From NCBI RefSeq assembly GCF_000158175.1, contig NZ_DS999411.1, positions 633,253-697,252 of the forward strand: DNA of 64,000 nucleotides. Direction: 5' to 3'. This DNA comes from Luminiphilus syltensis NOR5-1B. Lineage in GTDB: Bacteria; Pseudomonadota; Gammaproteobacteria; Pseudomonadales; Halieaceae. The position numbers were made by a program, and so were the translations under genes. Below, one piece after another: positions 20,632 through 29,672 of this stretch (position 1 is its first letter; the number at the start of each line of letters is the position of its first letter). The notes beneath the pieces are model-generated. The model did not search any database and was not told where the DNA came from. It saw nothing but the letters and a program-made list of their open reading frames with translations.

Positions 20632-20758
20632 AGCGGATCCCTGTCATCGCGACGTAAAGCTGCACCGGGCAGTCTCCACAGGTGCTCTTAACGGCGTGCG
20701 ACGTAAAGCTAAGTTTAATCACAGACGGACTTTCTGTGAGTCGCGTTTATATCAAACA

Positions 20759-20794
20759 ATCAAGCTTGCTTTTTTTATGGGCCACTCCTAGTAT
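20759..20794 (+). promoter_or_regulatory. Operator/promoter with shared AAGCTTGCTT palindrome
   Basis: ATCAAGCTTGCTTTTTTTAT (20759-20778) covers the -35 TTGCTT (20766-20771). The -10 TAGTAT (20789-20794) follows after 17 bp. It should drive the E1-E2-E3 operon and lies in the intergenic region shared with the divergent TetR gene. Confidence 0.65.
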
Positions 20795-20826
20795 CGTAGG
20801 GATCGATAAAAACTTTAAAAGGTACT

Positions 20827-21798
20827 GTGGCAATGGCGCTGTCTTCTGAAGCACTGCACAAGGTTTACTACACGATGACGACCATCCGGCAGTTCGAAGA
20901 GCGGATGATCAAGGAATTCATGGCCGGTAATATCCCGGGGTTTGTTCATACCTATGATGGCCAGGAGGCCGTCGGTGTCGGCATCTGCACCCACCTGACC
21001 GACGAAGATATCATCGGCAGTACGCACCGCGGTCACGGCCACTGCATCGCCAAAGGCTGCGATATTGAAGCAATGATCCTGGAAATCATGGGCAAGCAGG
21101 GCGGCCTGTGTAACGGCAAAGGCGGCTCGATGCACATCGCCGATTTTGATCGCGGCATGCTTGGCGCAAATGCCATTGTCGGTGGTGGTCCGCCGCTGTG
21201 TAACGGGGCGGCGCTGTCGGCAAAAACCCTGGGCACCAAGAACATTGCGGTGTCGTTCAGCGGCGACGGCTCCTCCAACCAGGGCACCGTCATGGAGGCG
21301 CTGAATCTGGCGGGGGTTCTCGACTTGCCCCATATCTTTATTTTCGAAAACAATCACCTGGCCGAGGGAACCGGCGACGAATACGCCGTTTCGGGCGATA
21401 TCGCCAACCGAGTCGCCTCTTTCGATATCCCCGCGGTCAAGGTGGACGGCCTCGACTTCTTCGCGGTCTACGATGCCATGGAGAAGGCGGTGGAGCACAC
21501 CCGATCAGGTAAGGGCCCTTACGCCATCGAGGCGGACGTCATTCGTTTTGACGGACACTTCATCGGCGATCCGCAGGCGTACCGCGGTGAAGGAGAGCTC
21601 GATGACCTTCGCGCCAACAAAGACTGCCTGAAAATCTTCCGCAAGCGTGTCACCTCCGAGGGTCTCATGACCGACGACGAGCTGGATATGCTGGATGCAC
21701 AGGCCGGCGATGCCATTGAGCAGGGCGTACAGCGGGGATTGGCAGCGCCACAACCCGCCGTCGAAGAACTCTACACCGACGTCCACGTCAGCTACTGA
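20827..21798 (+). CDS. Thiamine-dependent dehydrogenase E1 alpha subunit (acetoin/pyruvate type)
   Basis: Alpha chain of the E1 component that binds thiamine diphosphate and cleaves a 2-oxo acid or 1,2-diketone. The TPP/Mg motif begins GDGSSNQG and ends at ENN. A conserved H-R-G-H-G-H-C segment lies near residue 65. The 323-aa length matches AcoA-type chains. Either GTG 20827 or ATG 20833 may start it, because the AAAAGG site is 4 or 10 bases away respectively. It opens the operon E1 alpha, E1 beta, E2, E3, DUF35, thiolase-fold, Rieske, ThuA. No acoR-like sigma-54 activator is nearby, so acetoin itself is uncertain. Confidence 0.9.
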   Translation: MAMALSSEALHKVYYTMTTIRQFEERMIKEFMAGNIPGFVHTYDGQEAVGVGICTHLTDEDIIGSTHRGHGHCIAKGCDIEAMILEIMGKQGGLCNGKGGSMHIADFDRGMLGANAIVGGGPPLCNGAALSAKTLGTKNIAVSFSGDGSSNQGTVMEALNLAGVLDLPHIFIFENNHLAEGTGDEYAVSGDIANRVASFDIPAVKVDGLDFFAVYDAMEKAVEHTRSGKGPYAIEADVIRFDGHFIGDPQAYRGEGELDDLRANKDCLKIFRKRVTSEGLMTDDELDMLDAQAGDAIEQGVQRGLAAPQPAVEELYTDVHVSY

Positions 21799-21813
21799 AT
21801 AAAGGAAATAACA

Positions 21814-22848
21814 ATGTCAGAGTCAGCCGTTAACGAGCACCCCGTCAAAACATTGCGAGAAGCACTCAATGAGGCACTGCATCAGGAAATGGAACGCGAT
21901 TCCCGCGTCATTATCATGGGCGAGGAAGTGGCCGGTGGCGCCGGCTGTAAAGGCAGCGACGAGGCCTACGGTGGTGTCTTCGGCGTAACCAAGGGCCTGG
22001 GGACCAAATTCGGCCGCACCCGCGTTATCGATACCCCCATCACCGAATCGGCGATTATCGGCGCCGCCGCCGGCGCCGCCAATACCGGGCTGCGCCCCGT
22101 CGCCGAACTCATGTTTATTGATTTTATCGGCGTCTGCTTCGACCAGATCTTCAACCAGGCGGCAAAATTCCGCTATATGTTTGGCGGCAAAGCCCGCACC
22201 CCCATCGTGATCAGGGGTACAGCCGGTGCCGGTATGCGCGCTGGCGCACAACACTCGAGCATGCTGCACCCGGTCCTGACGCACATACCGGGGCTCAAGG
22301 TCGTCATGCCCAGCAATGCCTACGACGCCAAGGGCTTGATGATCTCCGCTATACGGGACGATGACCCGGTCGTATTTATCGAGCATAAACTGCTCTACGA
22401 GACCAAGTGTCCGGTCCCCGACGAGATGTATACGATTCCCTTTGGGGAGGCTGCCTTTGCCCGTGAGGGTTCCGATGCCACCATCGTCGCTTTCGGTGCA
22501 ATGGTGCCCAAAGCCATTGCTGTCGCCGACAAGCTGGCGAAAGAAGGCATCCACTGCGACGTCATCGACCCGCGGACGACATCGCCCCTTGACAGCGAGT
22601 CCATTCTCGAAAGCGTTGAGGTGAGTGGCCGCTTGATCTGCGTCGACGAAGCCAATCCGCGCTGTAGCCTTGCCGCTGACGTCTCGGCCATTGTCGCGGA
22701 ACATGCGTTTTCTTCGCTGCGCGCACCGGTCAAGTGCGTTACCGCTCCGCACACACCCGTGCCGTTCGCACCCGTTCTCGAAGATGCCTACATCCCCAGT
22801 GAAGCAGCTATCGAGCAGGCCGTTCGAGAAACCCTCGGAGGTCGATAA
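21814..22848 (+). CDS. Thiamine-dependent dehydrogenase E1 beta subunit
   Basis: Transketolase-like beta chain of 344 aa that completes the E1 heterotetramer and contacts the E2 core. It has the GEEVAGGAG segment with the glutamate expected at the thiamine ring, T-P-I-T-E-S after it, and the C-terminal transketolase domain with FGAMVPKA and DPRTTSPLD. The GGAAATAAC ribosome site is in the 15-base gap after E1 alpha. Its stop overlaps the E2 start as TAATG, indicating coupled translation. Confidence 0.92.
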   Translation: MSESAVNEHPVKTLREALNEALHQEMERDSRVIIMGEEVAGGAGCKGSDEAYGGVFGVTKGLGTKFGRTRVIDTPITESAIIGAAAGAANTGLRPVAELMFIDFIGVCFDQIFNQAAKFRYMFGGKARTPIVIRGTAGAGMRAGAQHSSMLHPVLTHIPGLKVVMPSNAYDAKGLMISAIRDDDPVVFIEHKLLYETKCPVPDEMYTIPFGEAAFAREGSDATIVAFGAMVPKAIAVADKLAKEGIHCDVIDPRTTSPLDSESILESVEVSGRLICVDEANPRCSLAADVSAIVAEHAFSSLRAPVKCVTAPHTPVPFAPVLEDAYIPSEAAIEQAVRETLGGR

Positions 22849-24338
22849 TGGCTAACTTGAACAAGGTAGCCATGCCCAAGTGGGGCATGGAAATGACCGA
22901 GGGTGAAATCGCCGATTGGCATGTCTCCGTAGGGGACACCATCGATATGGGCGATGACGTTGTCGATGTCGAAACCGCAAAGATCGTCAACACCGTTACG
23001 GCTTCATCGTCGGGAACCGTCGTCAGAATTTGCGCCAACACCGGCGACATCGTGGCTGTGGGTGCGCCGCTTGTCGTGCTTGCCGACGGCGACGCCACCG
23101 ACGATGAAATCGACGCGTTTATGGGCTCAGGTGCACCCGACCCCGCCGACGTGGCTGTCGAGGAGGCTCCCGCCGCACCCGGTGAATCACCCGCCGCTGA
23201 AACCGCGGAGCCCGCGACCCCGGTTGCAACCAGGCCGTCGGCTTCCTCCAGCCTCAGCGCTGGCGGCGATGACAGCGAAGTGCCGGCCACGGTGGTCGCC
23301 CGACGCCTGGCCAAGGCCAATAATATCAACCTGAATAATGTCAGCCCCAGCGGTCGGCACGATCGTGTGACCGTCGAAGATCTCCGGAGCGCGGCTGATG
23401 CGGCCAATGTGGCTGTCGACCTGCCCGCGGGACGCGACTTCGGCGAAGCGGTACTGCCTGATGACAGCGGTGTGAAAGCGAGCCCTGTTGCCCGAAGATT
23501 GGCTGCCGAACTGGGTATTAACCTGAACGAATGTCGACAATCGGGCCGTCACGGTCGGGTCAGCAAGGCCGATGTCGAAGCCGTTGCCGCGAGAACAAAA
23601 TCGGCAACCTCCTCCAGCGCCGAGCCTACCGGAACCGCGGCGCCGCCTGAGTCTCTAGCACCCGTGCGAACCCAGCTGAGCGGCATGCGCAAGGTCATCG
23701 CGCAGCGCGTGCATCAGTCGAAGCAATCTATTCCTCACTTCAGGGTGAACATTGATGTCGACGTCACCGAGGCGATGGCACTGCGAAAACAGCTCAATGC
23801 GCATCGAACCGATGTCAAAATTTCATTAAATGACATTCTGATCAAGGCCTGCGCCTGCGCGCTTCAGCAAAACCCGGCACTCAATGCCCGTTTTGATGGC
23901 GAAACCCTCGAGCAATTCTCCGAATGCCATATCTCATCGGCGGTTGCCATCGACGGCGGGGTCATGATGCCTGTGCTTCGATCAGCAGAACGGCATGGAC
24001 TCGCCAGCATATCTTCCGCCATGCGTGACCTCGCTACTCGAGCCAAAGTAGGTCGGCTCAGCGGTGAGGAACTCGATGGTGGCAGCTTTAGTATCAGTAA
24101 TCTTGGCATGTTCGGGATTAGCAGCTTTGATGCGATCATCAATGCGCCCCAGGTCGCAATCCTCGCCGTCGGCAGCGCGGAGAAGAAGCCCGTCATCCGC
24201 AATGATGAGGCCACCGTCGGCCAGATAATGAGCCTCAGCGTGGCAAGCGATCACCGGGTGGTGGACGGTGCCGATGCGGCGCAGTTCCTTGCTGATCTGA
24301 AAGCGCTCATTGAAAATCCTGCAATGATGCTGGGCTGA
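22848..24338 (+). CDS. E2 dihydrolipoyl acyltransferase with two subunit-binding domains
   Basis: Core acyltransferase that passes the acyl group from lipoate to CoA. Domains in order: lipoyl domain (1-80, lipoyl lysine K45 in ETAK rather than the usual ETDK), an Ala/Pro-rich linker, a first peripheral subunit-binding domain (about 145-180), a second similar one (about 209-245), another linker, then the catalytic domain from about 265, with active site H469 and D473 in DHRVVDG. Two subunit-binding domains behind a single lipoyl domain is unusual. The length is 496 aa. Translation is coupled to E1 beta. Confidence 0.9.
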   Translation: MANLNKVAMPKWGMEMTEGEIADWHVSVGDTIDMGDDVVDVETAKIVNTVTASSSGTVVRICANTGDIVAVGAPLVVLADGDATDDEIDAFMGSGAPDPADVAVEEAPAAPGESPAAETAEPATPVATRPSASSSLSAGGDDSEVPATVVARRLAKANNINLNNVSPSGRHDRVTVEDLRSAADAANVAVDLPAGRDFGEAVLPDDSGVKASPVARRLAAELGINLNECRQSGRHGRVSKADVEAVAARTKSATSSSAEPTGTAAPPESLAPVRTQLSGMRKVIAQRVHQSKQSIPHFRVNIDVDVTEAMALRKQLNAHRTDVKISLNDILIKACACALQQNPALNARFDGETLEQFSECHISSAVAIDGGVMMPVLRSAERHGLASISSAMRDLATRAKVGRLSGEELDGGSFSISNLGMFGISSFDAIINAPQVAILAVGSAEKKPVIRNDEATVGQIMSLSVASDHRVVDGADAAQFLADLKALIENPAMMLG

Positions 24339-24342
24339 TCGC

Positions 24343-25746
24343 GTGGCAACCGTGAGCGATTTCGATATTGCCGTGATTGGCGGCGGGCCCGGCGGCTATT
24401 CAACCGCCATTCGTGCTGCACAATTGGGCTTTTCCACCGTGCTGGTGGAGTCCGCAGAGCTGGGTGGCGTCTGTCTCAACTGGGGTTGTATTCCCACCAA
24501 GGCGCTGCTGCATTGCGCGGAGCTCATCGCCGACATCGGGAGCGCCAGTCAGTTTGGCATCGAGGCCTCTGTCGATAGCATCGATTTGGAAGCCATGGTC
24601 AGGCACAGCCGGCAGACCGCGGGGAAGTTGTCCAAGGGGGTGGAATTCCTGCTGCGTAAAAACAAGGTAACCCACCTTTCCGGGCACGGCAGTATCCCTG
24701 AAAAAGGCAAGCTCGCAGTCACCACGAGCACCGGCGAGCAACAGGAGTACCGCGTACCGCATATTATCGTCGCAACCGGTGCGCGCCTGAAGCAGCTGCC
24801 CAGCCTGCCATCAGACGATTCCCGGATTTGGGACGCCCGAGCGGCAATGACTGCAACGACACGACCCGATCATCTGGTCGTTATTGGTGCGGGTGCCATT
24901 GGCGTCGAGTTCGCCAGTTTTTACTCGGATATCGGCGCTCAGGTTACCCTCGTTGAAGCCGCCGACCGGGTGGTACCCACCGAAGACCCGGAAATCAGCG
25001 AGCGCATGGCCAAGGCTTTGGCTAAGCGTGGCATCGACTGCCGTACCCGCACGCGGTTTGCCTCCATGGACGCCATGCCAGACAGTCTCACAGTCAATGT
25101 GACCAAGAGCGATGGCTCCGATGGCGCTATCGCCTGCGACCGTTTACTGGTGGCCGTCGGTGTGGATGGCAACATTGAGGGCATGGGTCTCGAAGCGTTG
25201 GGGCTCGACACCGACAAAGGCTCCATCGTGACTGGCGCTTATGGTGAAACCAATGTGGCGGGGGTGTATGCGATTGGCGATGTTGCCGGCGCACCCTGGC
25301 TGGCGCACAAGGCCGTACATGAGGGCATTGCCTGTATCGAGCATATCGCCGGGATGGATATCAAGCCCGCCGGTGAACGGCTGATACCGGGGTGTATTTA
25401 TGCACGGCCTCAAATCGCCAGCATCGGATTGAGCGAACCCGCGGCAAAGGCGGCGGGGAAAAAGATCAAGGTGGGCAGATTTGACCTCACCGCAAACGGT
25501 AAAGCACTGGCAGCTGGCCATAGCGACGGACTCATCAAGACGATTGTCGACCAGCAGACGGGGGAGCTCCTTGGCGCGCACATGATTGGTCACGGTGTGA
25601 GCGAGCAGATACAGGGCTTCGCCCTCGCCATGGGTGCGGAGATCACTACCGAAGAATTTGCCGAGACGGTGTTCCCCCACCCCACTATTTCAGAGGCCAT
25701 GCACGAGGCCGTGCTCGATGCCGAAGGCATTGCGGTGAACCACTGA
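24343..25746 (+). CDS. lpdA: E3 dihydrolipoamide dehydrogenase
   Basis: FAD-containing disulfide oxidoreductase that reoxidises dihydrolipoamide with NAD. It shows the FAD motif GGGPGGYSTAIRAA, the redox disulfide C44/C49 in GGVCLNWGCIP, the NAD motif GAGAIGVEFASFY and the C-terminal catalytic HPTISEAMHE. The length of 467 aa is normal. It starts at GTG 24343, 5 bases after the E2 stop. This copy is dedicated to the local complex; the cell probably carries others for the central dehydrogenases. Confidence 0.94.
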   Translation: MATVSDFDIAVIGGGPGGYSTAIRAAQLGFSTVLVESAELGGVCLNWGCIPTKALLHCAELIADIGSASQFGIEASVDSIDLEAMVRHSRQTAGKLSKGVEFLLRKNKVTHLSGHGSIPEKGKLAVTTSTGEQQEYRVPHIIVATGARLKQLPSLPSDDSRIWDARAAMTATTRPDHLVVIGAGAIGVEFASFYSDIGAQVTLVEAADRVVPTEDPEISERMAKALAKRGIDCRTRTRFASMDAMPDSLTVNVTKSDGSDGAIACDRLLVAVGVDGNIEGMGLEALGLDTDKGSIVTGAYGETNVAGVYAIGDVAGAPWLAHKAVHEGIACIEHIAGMDIKPAGERLIPGCIYARPQIASIGLSEPAAKAAGKKIKVGRFDLTANGKALAAGHSDGLIKTIVDQQTGELLGAHMIGHGVSEQIQGFALAMGAEITTEEFAETVFPHPTISEAMHEAVLDAEGIAVNH

Positions 25747-25754
25747 GCCCTGTC

Positions 25755-26189
25755 ATGAGTCAGCAAAAGCCCCTCCATGAAGGACTCTTTACCTGGCCAC
25801 CGGGTCAGGTGGAACTGCTCGGCAGCCGATGCCAAAACTGCGGGGAGCATGCCTTCCCCGCACAGTCGAGCTGTCGCGCCTGCGCCGGCTCAGAAACCGA
25901 AGTAGTAAGTTTGGGAAATCAGGGTTCGCTATGGACCTGGACCATCCAATCCTTCATGCCAAAAGCGCCCTACGCTACCGATGAAACCGCCGAAACCTTC
26001 CGACCCTATGGCGTCGGCTATGTGGAAATGGCCTGTGGACTACGCGTGGAGAGCCGACTCCGCGAGAGTTCGGTCGGAGACCTGCGTATCGGCATGCCCA
26101 TGGCGCTCGAACTGATACCAGTTCGCCGCGACGAAGACGGTACCGAGTTACTGACCTTTCAATTCCGTGCAAGCCCGGAGACCGCTTAA
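25755..26189 (+). CDS. DUF35 zinc-ribbon/OB-fold protein
   Basis: A 144-aa acyl-CoA-associated accessory protein. It has an N-terminal zinc ribbon (C26, C29, C40, C43) and a C-terminal OB fold. DUF35 proteins form complexes with thiolase-fold enzymes, for example the Ltp2-type retro-aldolases of steroid side-chain breakdown. Its stop overlaps the start of the thiolase-fold gene (TAATG), which supports such a complex here. The start ATG lacks an obvious ribosome site and probably depends on coupling with the E3 gene 9 bases upstream. Confidence 0.88.
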   Translation: MSQQKPLHEGLFTWPPGQVELLGSRCQNCGEHAFPAQSSCRACAGSETEVVSLGNQGSLWTWTIQSFMPKAPYATDETAETFRPYGVGYVEMACGLRVESRLRESSVGDLRIGMPMALELIPVRRDEDGTELLTFQFRASPETA

Positions 26190-27331
26190 TGGATGTCGCT
26201 ATCGTCGGTCTCGGGCTACACCCCTTTGGACGCAGTCCCGCACTCACCGGGCTCGAACAGGGGGCCGAGGCAGCGCGCGCGGCACTTCGCGATGCGGGCA
26301 CCGAGTTCAAGAACATGCAGTTTGCCTTTGGCGGCAGCCAGGACGGTGGCAATGCCGACTCACTGGTGAATCTCCTCGGATTGACCGGCCTGCAGTTCAC
26401 TAATATCTGGAACGGCTGCGCAACCGGTGGCAGCTCCCTCAATGCCGCCTATTCTGCGATCAAGTCGGGACAGTACGACGTCGGGCTGGTCGTCGGTTTT
26501 GACAAGCACCCGAGGGGGGCTTTCAACCCGCAGCCCAGGGATTGGGGGCTCGATGACTGGTACGGTGAAACCGGTCTCATGCTCACCACCCAATTCTTCG
26601 CCATGAAGATCCAGCGCTACATGCACGACTACGGCATTTCCAGGGATACCCTGATCCGGGTCGCCGAGAAGGCCTTCAGAAACGGCTCCATCACTCCGAC
26701 AGCATGGCGGCGTACGGCCTTGTCCCGGGACGAAATCGCGGAAGCCCCCATGGTGAGCGAACCGCTGAACAAGTACATGTTCTGCTCGCCCGCAGAGGGC
26801 GGTTGCGCCCTCGTGGTTTGCAGGGCCGATATCGCACAGCGATTTACCCGTAATCCGATTATCCTAAAGACCGCCGTGGTTAGATCGAGAAACTATGGCA
26901 GCTTTGAAGTCTTCAGCCCTTCGCAGGCGCCGCTTCTTGGAGATGCACCCACCGTCAATGCCTCGAGGGCGGCCTTTGAGCTCGCCGGGGTCGGACCCGA
27001 AGATATCGACGTGGCACAACTTCAGGACACCGAGGTCGGTGCAGAGATCATGCACATGGCAGAAAATGGCTTTTGCGATCATGGCGACCAGGAACAATGG
27101 ATCGCCGATGGAGTGACCGAAATCAACGGGCGACTCCCGGTTAATACCGATGGTGGGTGCCTCGCCAACGGTGAGCCTGTGGGGGCATCGGGCTTACGGC
27201 AGGTCTATGAAATCTGCTTGCAGCTCCGCGGTGACGCGGGAGCGCGGCAGGTTCCAAATCAACCACGAACGGGCTATACCCACGTGTATGGCGCGCCAGG
27301 AATAAGCGGCGTCAATATACTGGCCCGATAA
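26189..27331 (+). CDS. Thiolase-fold enzyme (SCP-x/Ltp2-like), possibly an aldolase
   Basis: A 380-aa thiolase-superfamily protein. C77 in NGCATGG sits where the nucleophile is expected. The C-terminal GHP catalytic histidine is replaced by E329 in ANGEPVGASG, and the middle histidine motif is replaced by LQDTEVG near residue 280. With these losses classical thiolysis is doubtful. An acyl-CoA retro-aldol or other C-C cleavage, as in Ltp2-DUF35 complexes, is a reasonable alternative. It overlaps the DUF35 gene by one base. This is a family-level call. Confidence 0.82.
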   Translation: MDVAIVGLGLHPFGRSPALTGLEQGAEAARAALRDAGTEFKNMQFAFGGSQDGGNADSLVNLLGLTGLQFTNIWNGCATGGSSLNAAYSAIKSGQYDVGLVVGFDKHPRGAFNPQPRDWGLDDWYGETGLMLTTQFFAMKIQRYMHDYGISRDTLIRVAEKAFRNGSITPTAWRRTALSRDEIAEAPMVSEPLNKYMFCSPAEGGCALVVCRADIAQRFTRNPIILKTAVVRSRNYGSFEVFSPSQAPLLGDAPTVNASRAAFELAGVGPEDIDVAQLQDTEVGAEIMHMAENGFCDHGDQEQWIADGVTEINGRLPVNTDGGCLANGEPVGASGLRQVYEICLQLRGDAGARQVPNQPRTGYTHVYGAPGISGVNILAR

Positions 27332-27364
27332 GTACAGACATAATGATTTTTCGGAGGATGAGCG

Positions 27365-28747
27365 ATGAATAACGCGACAAAGAAGCTGCAGGGCGATGGC
27401 GGCCGGTTTGAGGGCACCACCTGGCAGGACCTGCTCGATAAGGAAACCGTCGAAGTTCCTGATTTTCTGCGGGAGAAGAGCAATCCCTACCTGGGCGATG
27501 AGGACCTCTCGGTCGATCGCTACATCAGCAAGGATTTCTTTGACCTGGAAAAAGAAAAGCTCTGGTCGAAAGTCTGGCAGATGGTGTGTCGCGAAGAAGA
27601 TCTACCCGAATCAGGCGATCACGTGGTTTACGACATCATCGACCAAAGCGTTATCGTGGTGCGCACCAACGAGGGCACACTCAAGGGCTTTATCAACTCC
27701 TGCCTGCACCGCGGTCGAAGCCTGCGCGACGAATCCGGCACCGTAGGCGAGTTTCGCTGCCCCTTCCACGGCGCCACCTGGAACCTCGAGGGCGAGTTTC
27801 AGGGCATCCCCTGCCAGTGGGACTTTGAGCACCTTGAAGACCGGGATATGTCGCTGCCGGAAGTACAGGTCGACACCTGGGGCGGCTTTGTTTTTATTAA
27901 CTTTGACCACAACTGCAAGCCGCTTGAAGAATACATGGAGGTGATGCCTGAGCATTTCTCCCGCTATCCGTTGGAGAAGTATTTCAAGGGGGTGCACGTC
28001 AAGCGCGTCATGAACTGCAACTGGAAAGTCGGTGCAGAAGCCTTCATGGAGTCGTACCACACGGTTGAGACGCACAAACAGATCCTGACCTTCACCGGCG
28101 ACGCCAATTCCCAGTACGACACTTACGGCGACCACATCTCCCGCTCCGTGACCCCCATGGGCGTGGCGAGTCCGCACCTCGAGGGCATCTCGGAAGAAGC
28201 GATCACGCGGGATATCCTCAAGCTGTCAGGCCGAATGGCCAAAGACTCCGACGAAGGGGTCGACATGCCCGATGGGGTCGACGCGCGACGCTACGTTGCC
28301 GACATGAATCGCGGCATGTTCGAAGAAGCCTCAGGGCAGGATTTGTCGGGCGCCACCATGGCTGAGCTCGAGGATGCGATTCTTTACAGCCTGTTCCCCA
28401 ACTTCCAGGTGTGGATTGGCTACAACGGCAACATCGTTTACAAATTCATTCCCAACGGTGACGATCCCGACAGCTGTATTTTCGAGGTGATGATCCTGTT
28501 GCGTTACCCAGAGGGTAGCGAGCGGCCCGACCCGGCACCCTGCCATGTCATCCCCGCGGATGAATCCTTTTCTTCCTATCCCAATCTCGGCGCCCTCGGC
28601 CCCGTGTTCGATCAGGACGATGCCAACCTGCCGGCGGTACAAAAAGGCATGAAGGCCTCACACAAAAAGGCGGTGAGCCTCGCGAGTTATCAGGAAAGCC
28701 GCATACGGCATCTGCATCAGACCATCGACAAGTACCTGAATGCCTGA
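27365..28747 (+). CDS. Rieske non-heme iron oxygenase, alpha subunit
   Basis: A 460-aa terminal oxygenase. The Rieske ligands are C113, H115, C132 and H135, and the iron-site histidines lie in EAFMESYHTVETH. The C-terminal half has the helix-grip fold typical of ring-hydroxylating dioxygenases. It is 70 residues longer than the oxygenase at 13456-14631 and not a close paralog. A CGGAGGATGAGCG ribosome site precedes the ATG. It lies in the E1-E2-E3 operon and has no beta subunit next to it. The nearest ferredoxin is encoded at 11436-11747. Confidence 0.9.
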   Translation: MNNATKKLQGDGGRFEGTTWQDLLDKETVEVPDFLREKSNPYLGDEDLSVDRYISKDFFDLEKEKLWSKVWQMVCREEDLPESGDHVVYDIIDQSVIVVRTNEGTLKGFINSCLHRGRSLRDESGTVGEFRCPFHGATWNLEGEFQGIPCQWDFEHLEDRDMSLPEVQVDTWGGFVFINFDHNCKPLEEYMEVMPEHFSRYPLEKYFKGVHVKRVMNCNWKVGAEAFMESYHTVETHKQILTFTGDANSQYDTYGDHISRSVTPMGVASPHLEGISEEAITRDILKLSGRMAKDSDEGVDMPDGVDARRYVADMNRGMFEEASGQDLSGATMAELEDAILYSLFPNFQVWIGYNGNIVYKFIPNGDDPDSCIFEVMILLRYPEGSERPDPAPCHVIPADESFSSYPNLGALGPVFDQDDANLPAVQKGMKASHKKAVSLASYQESRIRHLHQTIDKYLNA

Positions 28748-28759
28748 CGGGAGCCTGCA

Positions 28760-29572
28760 ATGAGTGACTCAGCAAGAACGGCAGGACGCATCAACTGTGT
28801 ACTCATTGCCGGTGGGCTTTGGCACGATATCGACTTCGCACGACTCGAGCTGCTTAAACTTCTCGCCGAGCACGAGCGTGTGCGCGTGCGCGTGTTTGAA
28901 GATTTCGAGAACCTGGAGGCATTGGCCGAAGCGGACTTTCTGATCAGCTACACCTGCAACGTGGTGCCATCGCTCCCGGCTCAGGAGGCGCTACGCGAGT
29001 GGGTCCGCAGCGGCGGGCGTTGGTATGCGCTGCACGGCACCAACTCGATTATTCGCCTGATGTCCGACGGTAACTTCGGTACCCCCGACTGGGCCCCCTT
29101 GTTCGTGGAAACCCTCGGCTCCATGTTCCGATCGCACCCGCCCATTGAGCCCTACAAAGTTACCGTGGCCAAGCCCGACCACCCGCTGGTCGAAGGTGTC
29201 GAGCCTTTCGACGCCAGCGACGAGCAATACCTGATGCGCACCTACGGTGATCTTGAGGTGTTGCTGGAAACCGAATTCGGCGGCGATGCGCCCGGCTTTG
29301 TCGAAGACAAATGGGAGCAGGCCAAGCATCCCGTTTTTTACATCAATAAACAGGACAAAGGCGCCGTGCTATACCTGACACTGGGGCACTGTCGCCATCA
29401 CTACGACATGCAGCCACTGCTCGATTACTGGCCTACCATTGATCGTTGTTCCTGGGATCTTCCTGTGTTTTACACGCTGCTGCGCCGCGGTATTGAATGG
29501 GCAATCTCGCCAGTGGATGAAGCCAGCCAGGCAGCGAAGCAGGCCGCTGCAGAGGCAATGGCCGATAGCTAA
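28760..29572 (+). CDS. ThuA-domain protein
   Basis: A 270-aa protein with the ThuA fold, a class I glutamine-amidotransferase-like domain. The GGRWYALHGTNS segment and C-terminal repeated GHCRHHYDM metal- or ligand-contact region are visible. ThuA relatives act in sugar catabolism or as keto-forming oxidoreductase partners, but most are uncharacterised. It lies 12 bases after the Rieske gene with GGGAGCC before its ATG, so it is the last clear member of the E1-E2-E3 operon. A 7-bp hairpin at 29587-29620 follows without a T-run. Confidence 0.8.
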   Translation: MSDSARTAGRINCVLIAGGLWHDIDFARLELLKLLAEHERVRVRVFEDFENLEALAEADFLISYTCNVVPSLPAQEALREWVRSGGRWYALHGTNSIIRLMSDGNFGTPDWAPLFVETLGSMFRSHPPIEPYKVTVAKPDHPLVEGVEPFDASDEQYLMRTYGDLEVLLETEFGGDAPGFVEDKWEQAKHPVFYINKQDKGAVLYLTLGHCRHHYDMQPLLDYWPTIDRCSWDLPVFYTLLRRGIEWAISPVDEASQAAKQAAAEAMADS

Positions 29573-29672
29573 GCGGTTTAGCATTACCCTCTGTAGCAGG
29601 GGGGGGTTAACAGCAGAGGGCGATCTAGCAAGATAGCTCCCGATGGATTTGCAGCACGAGAGAAATAATAAA

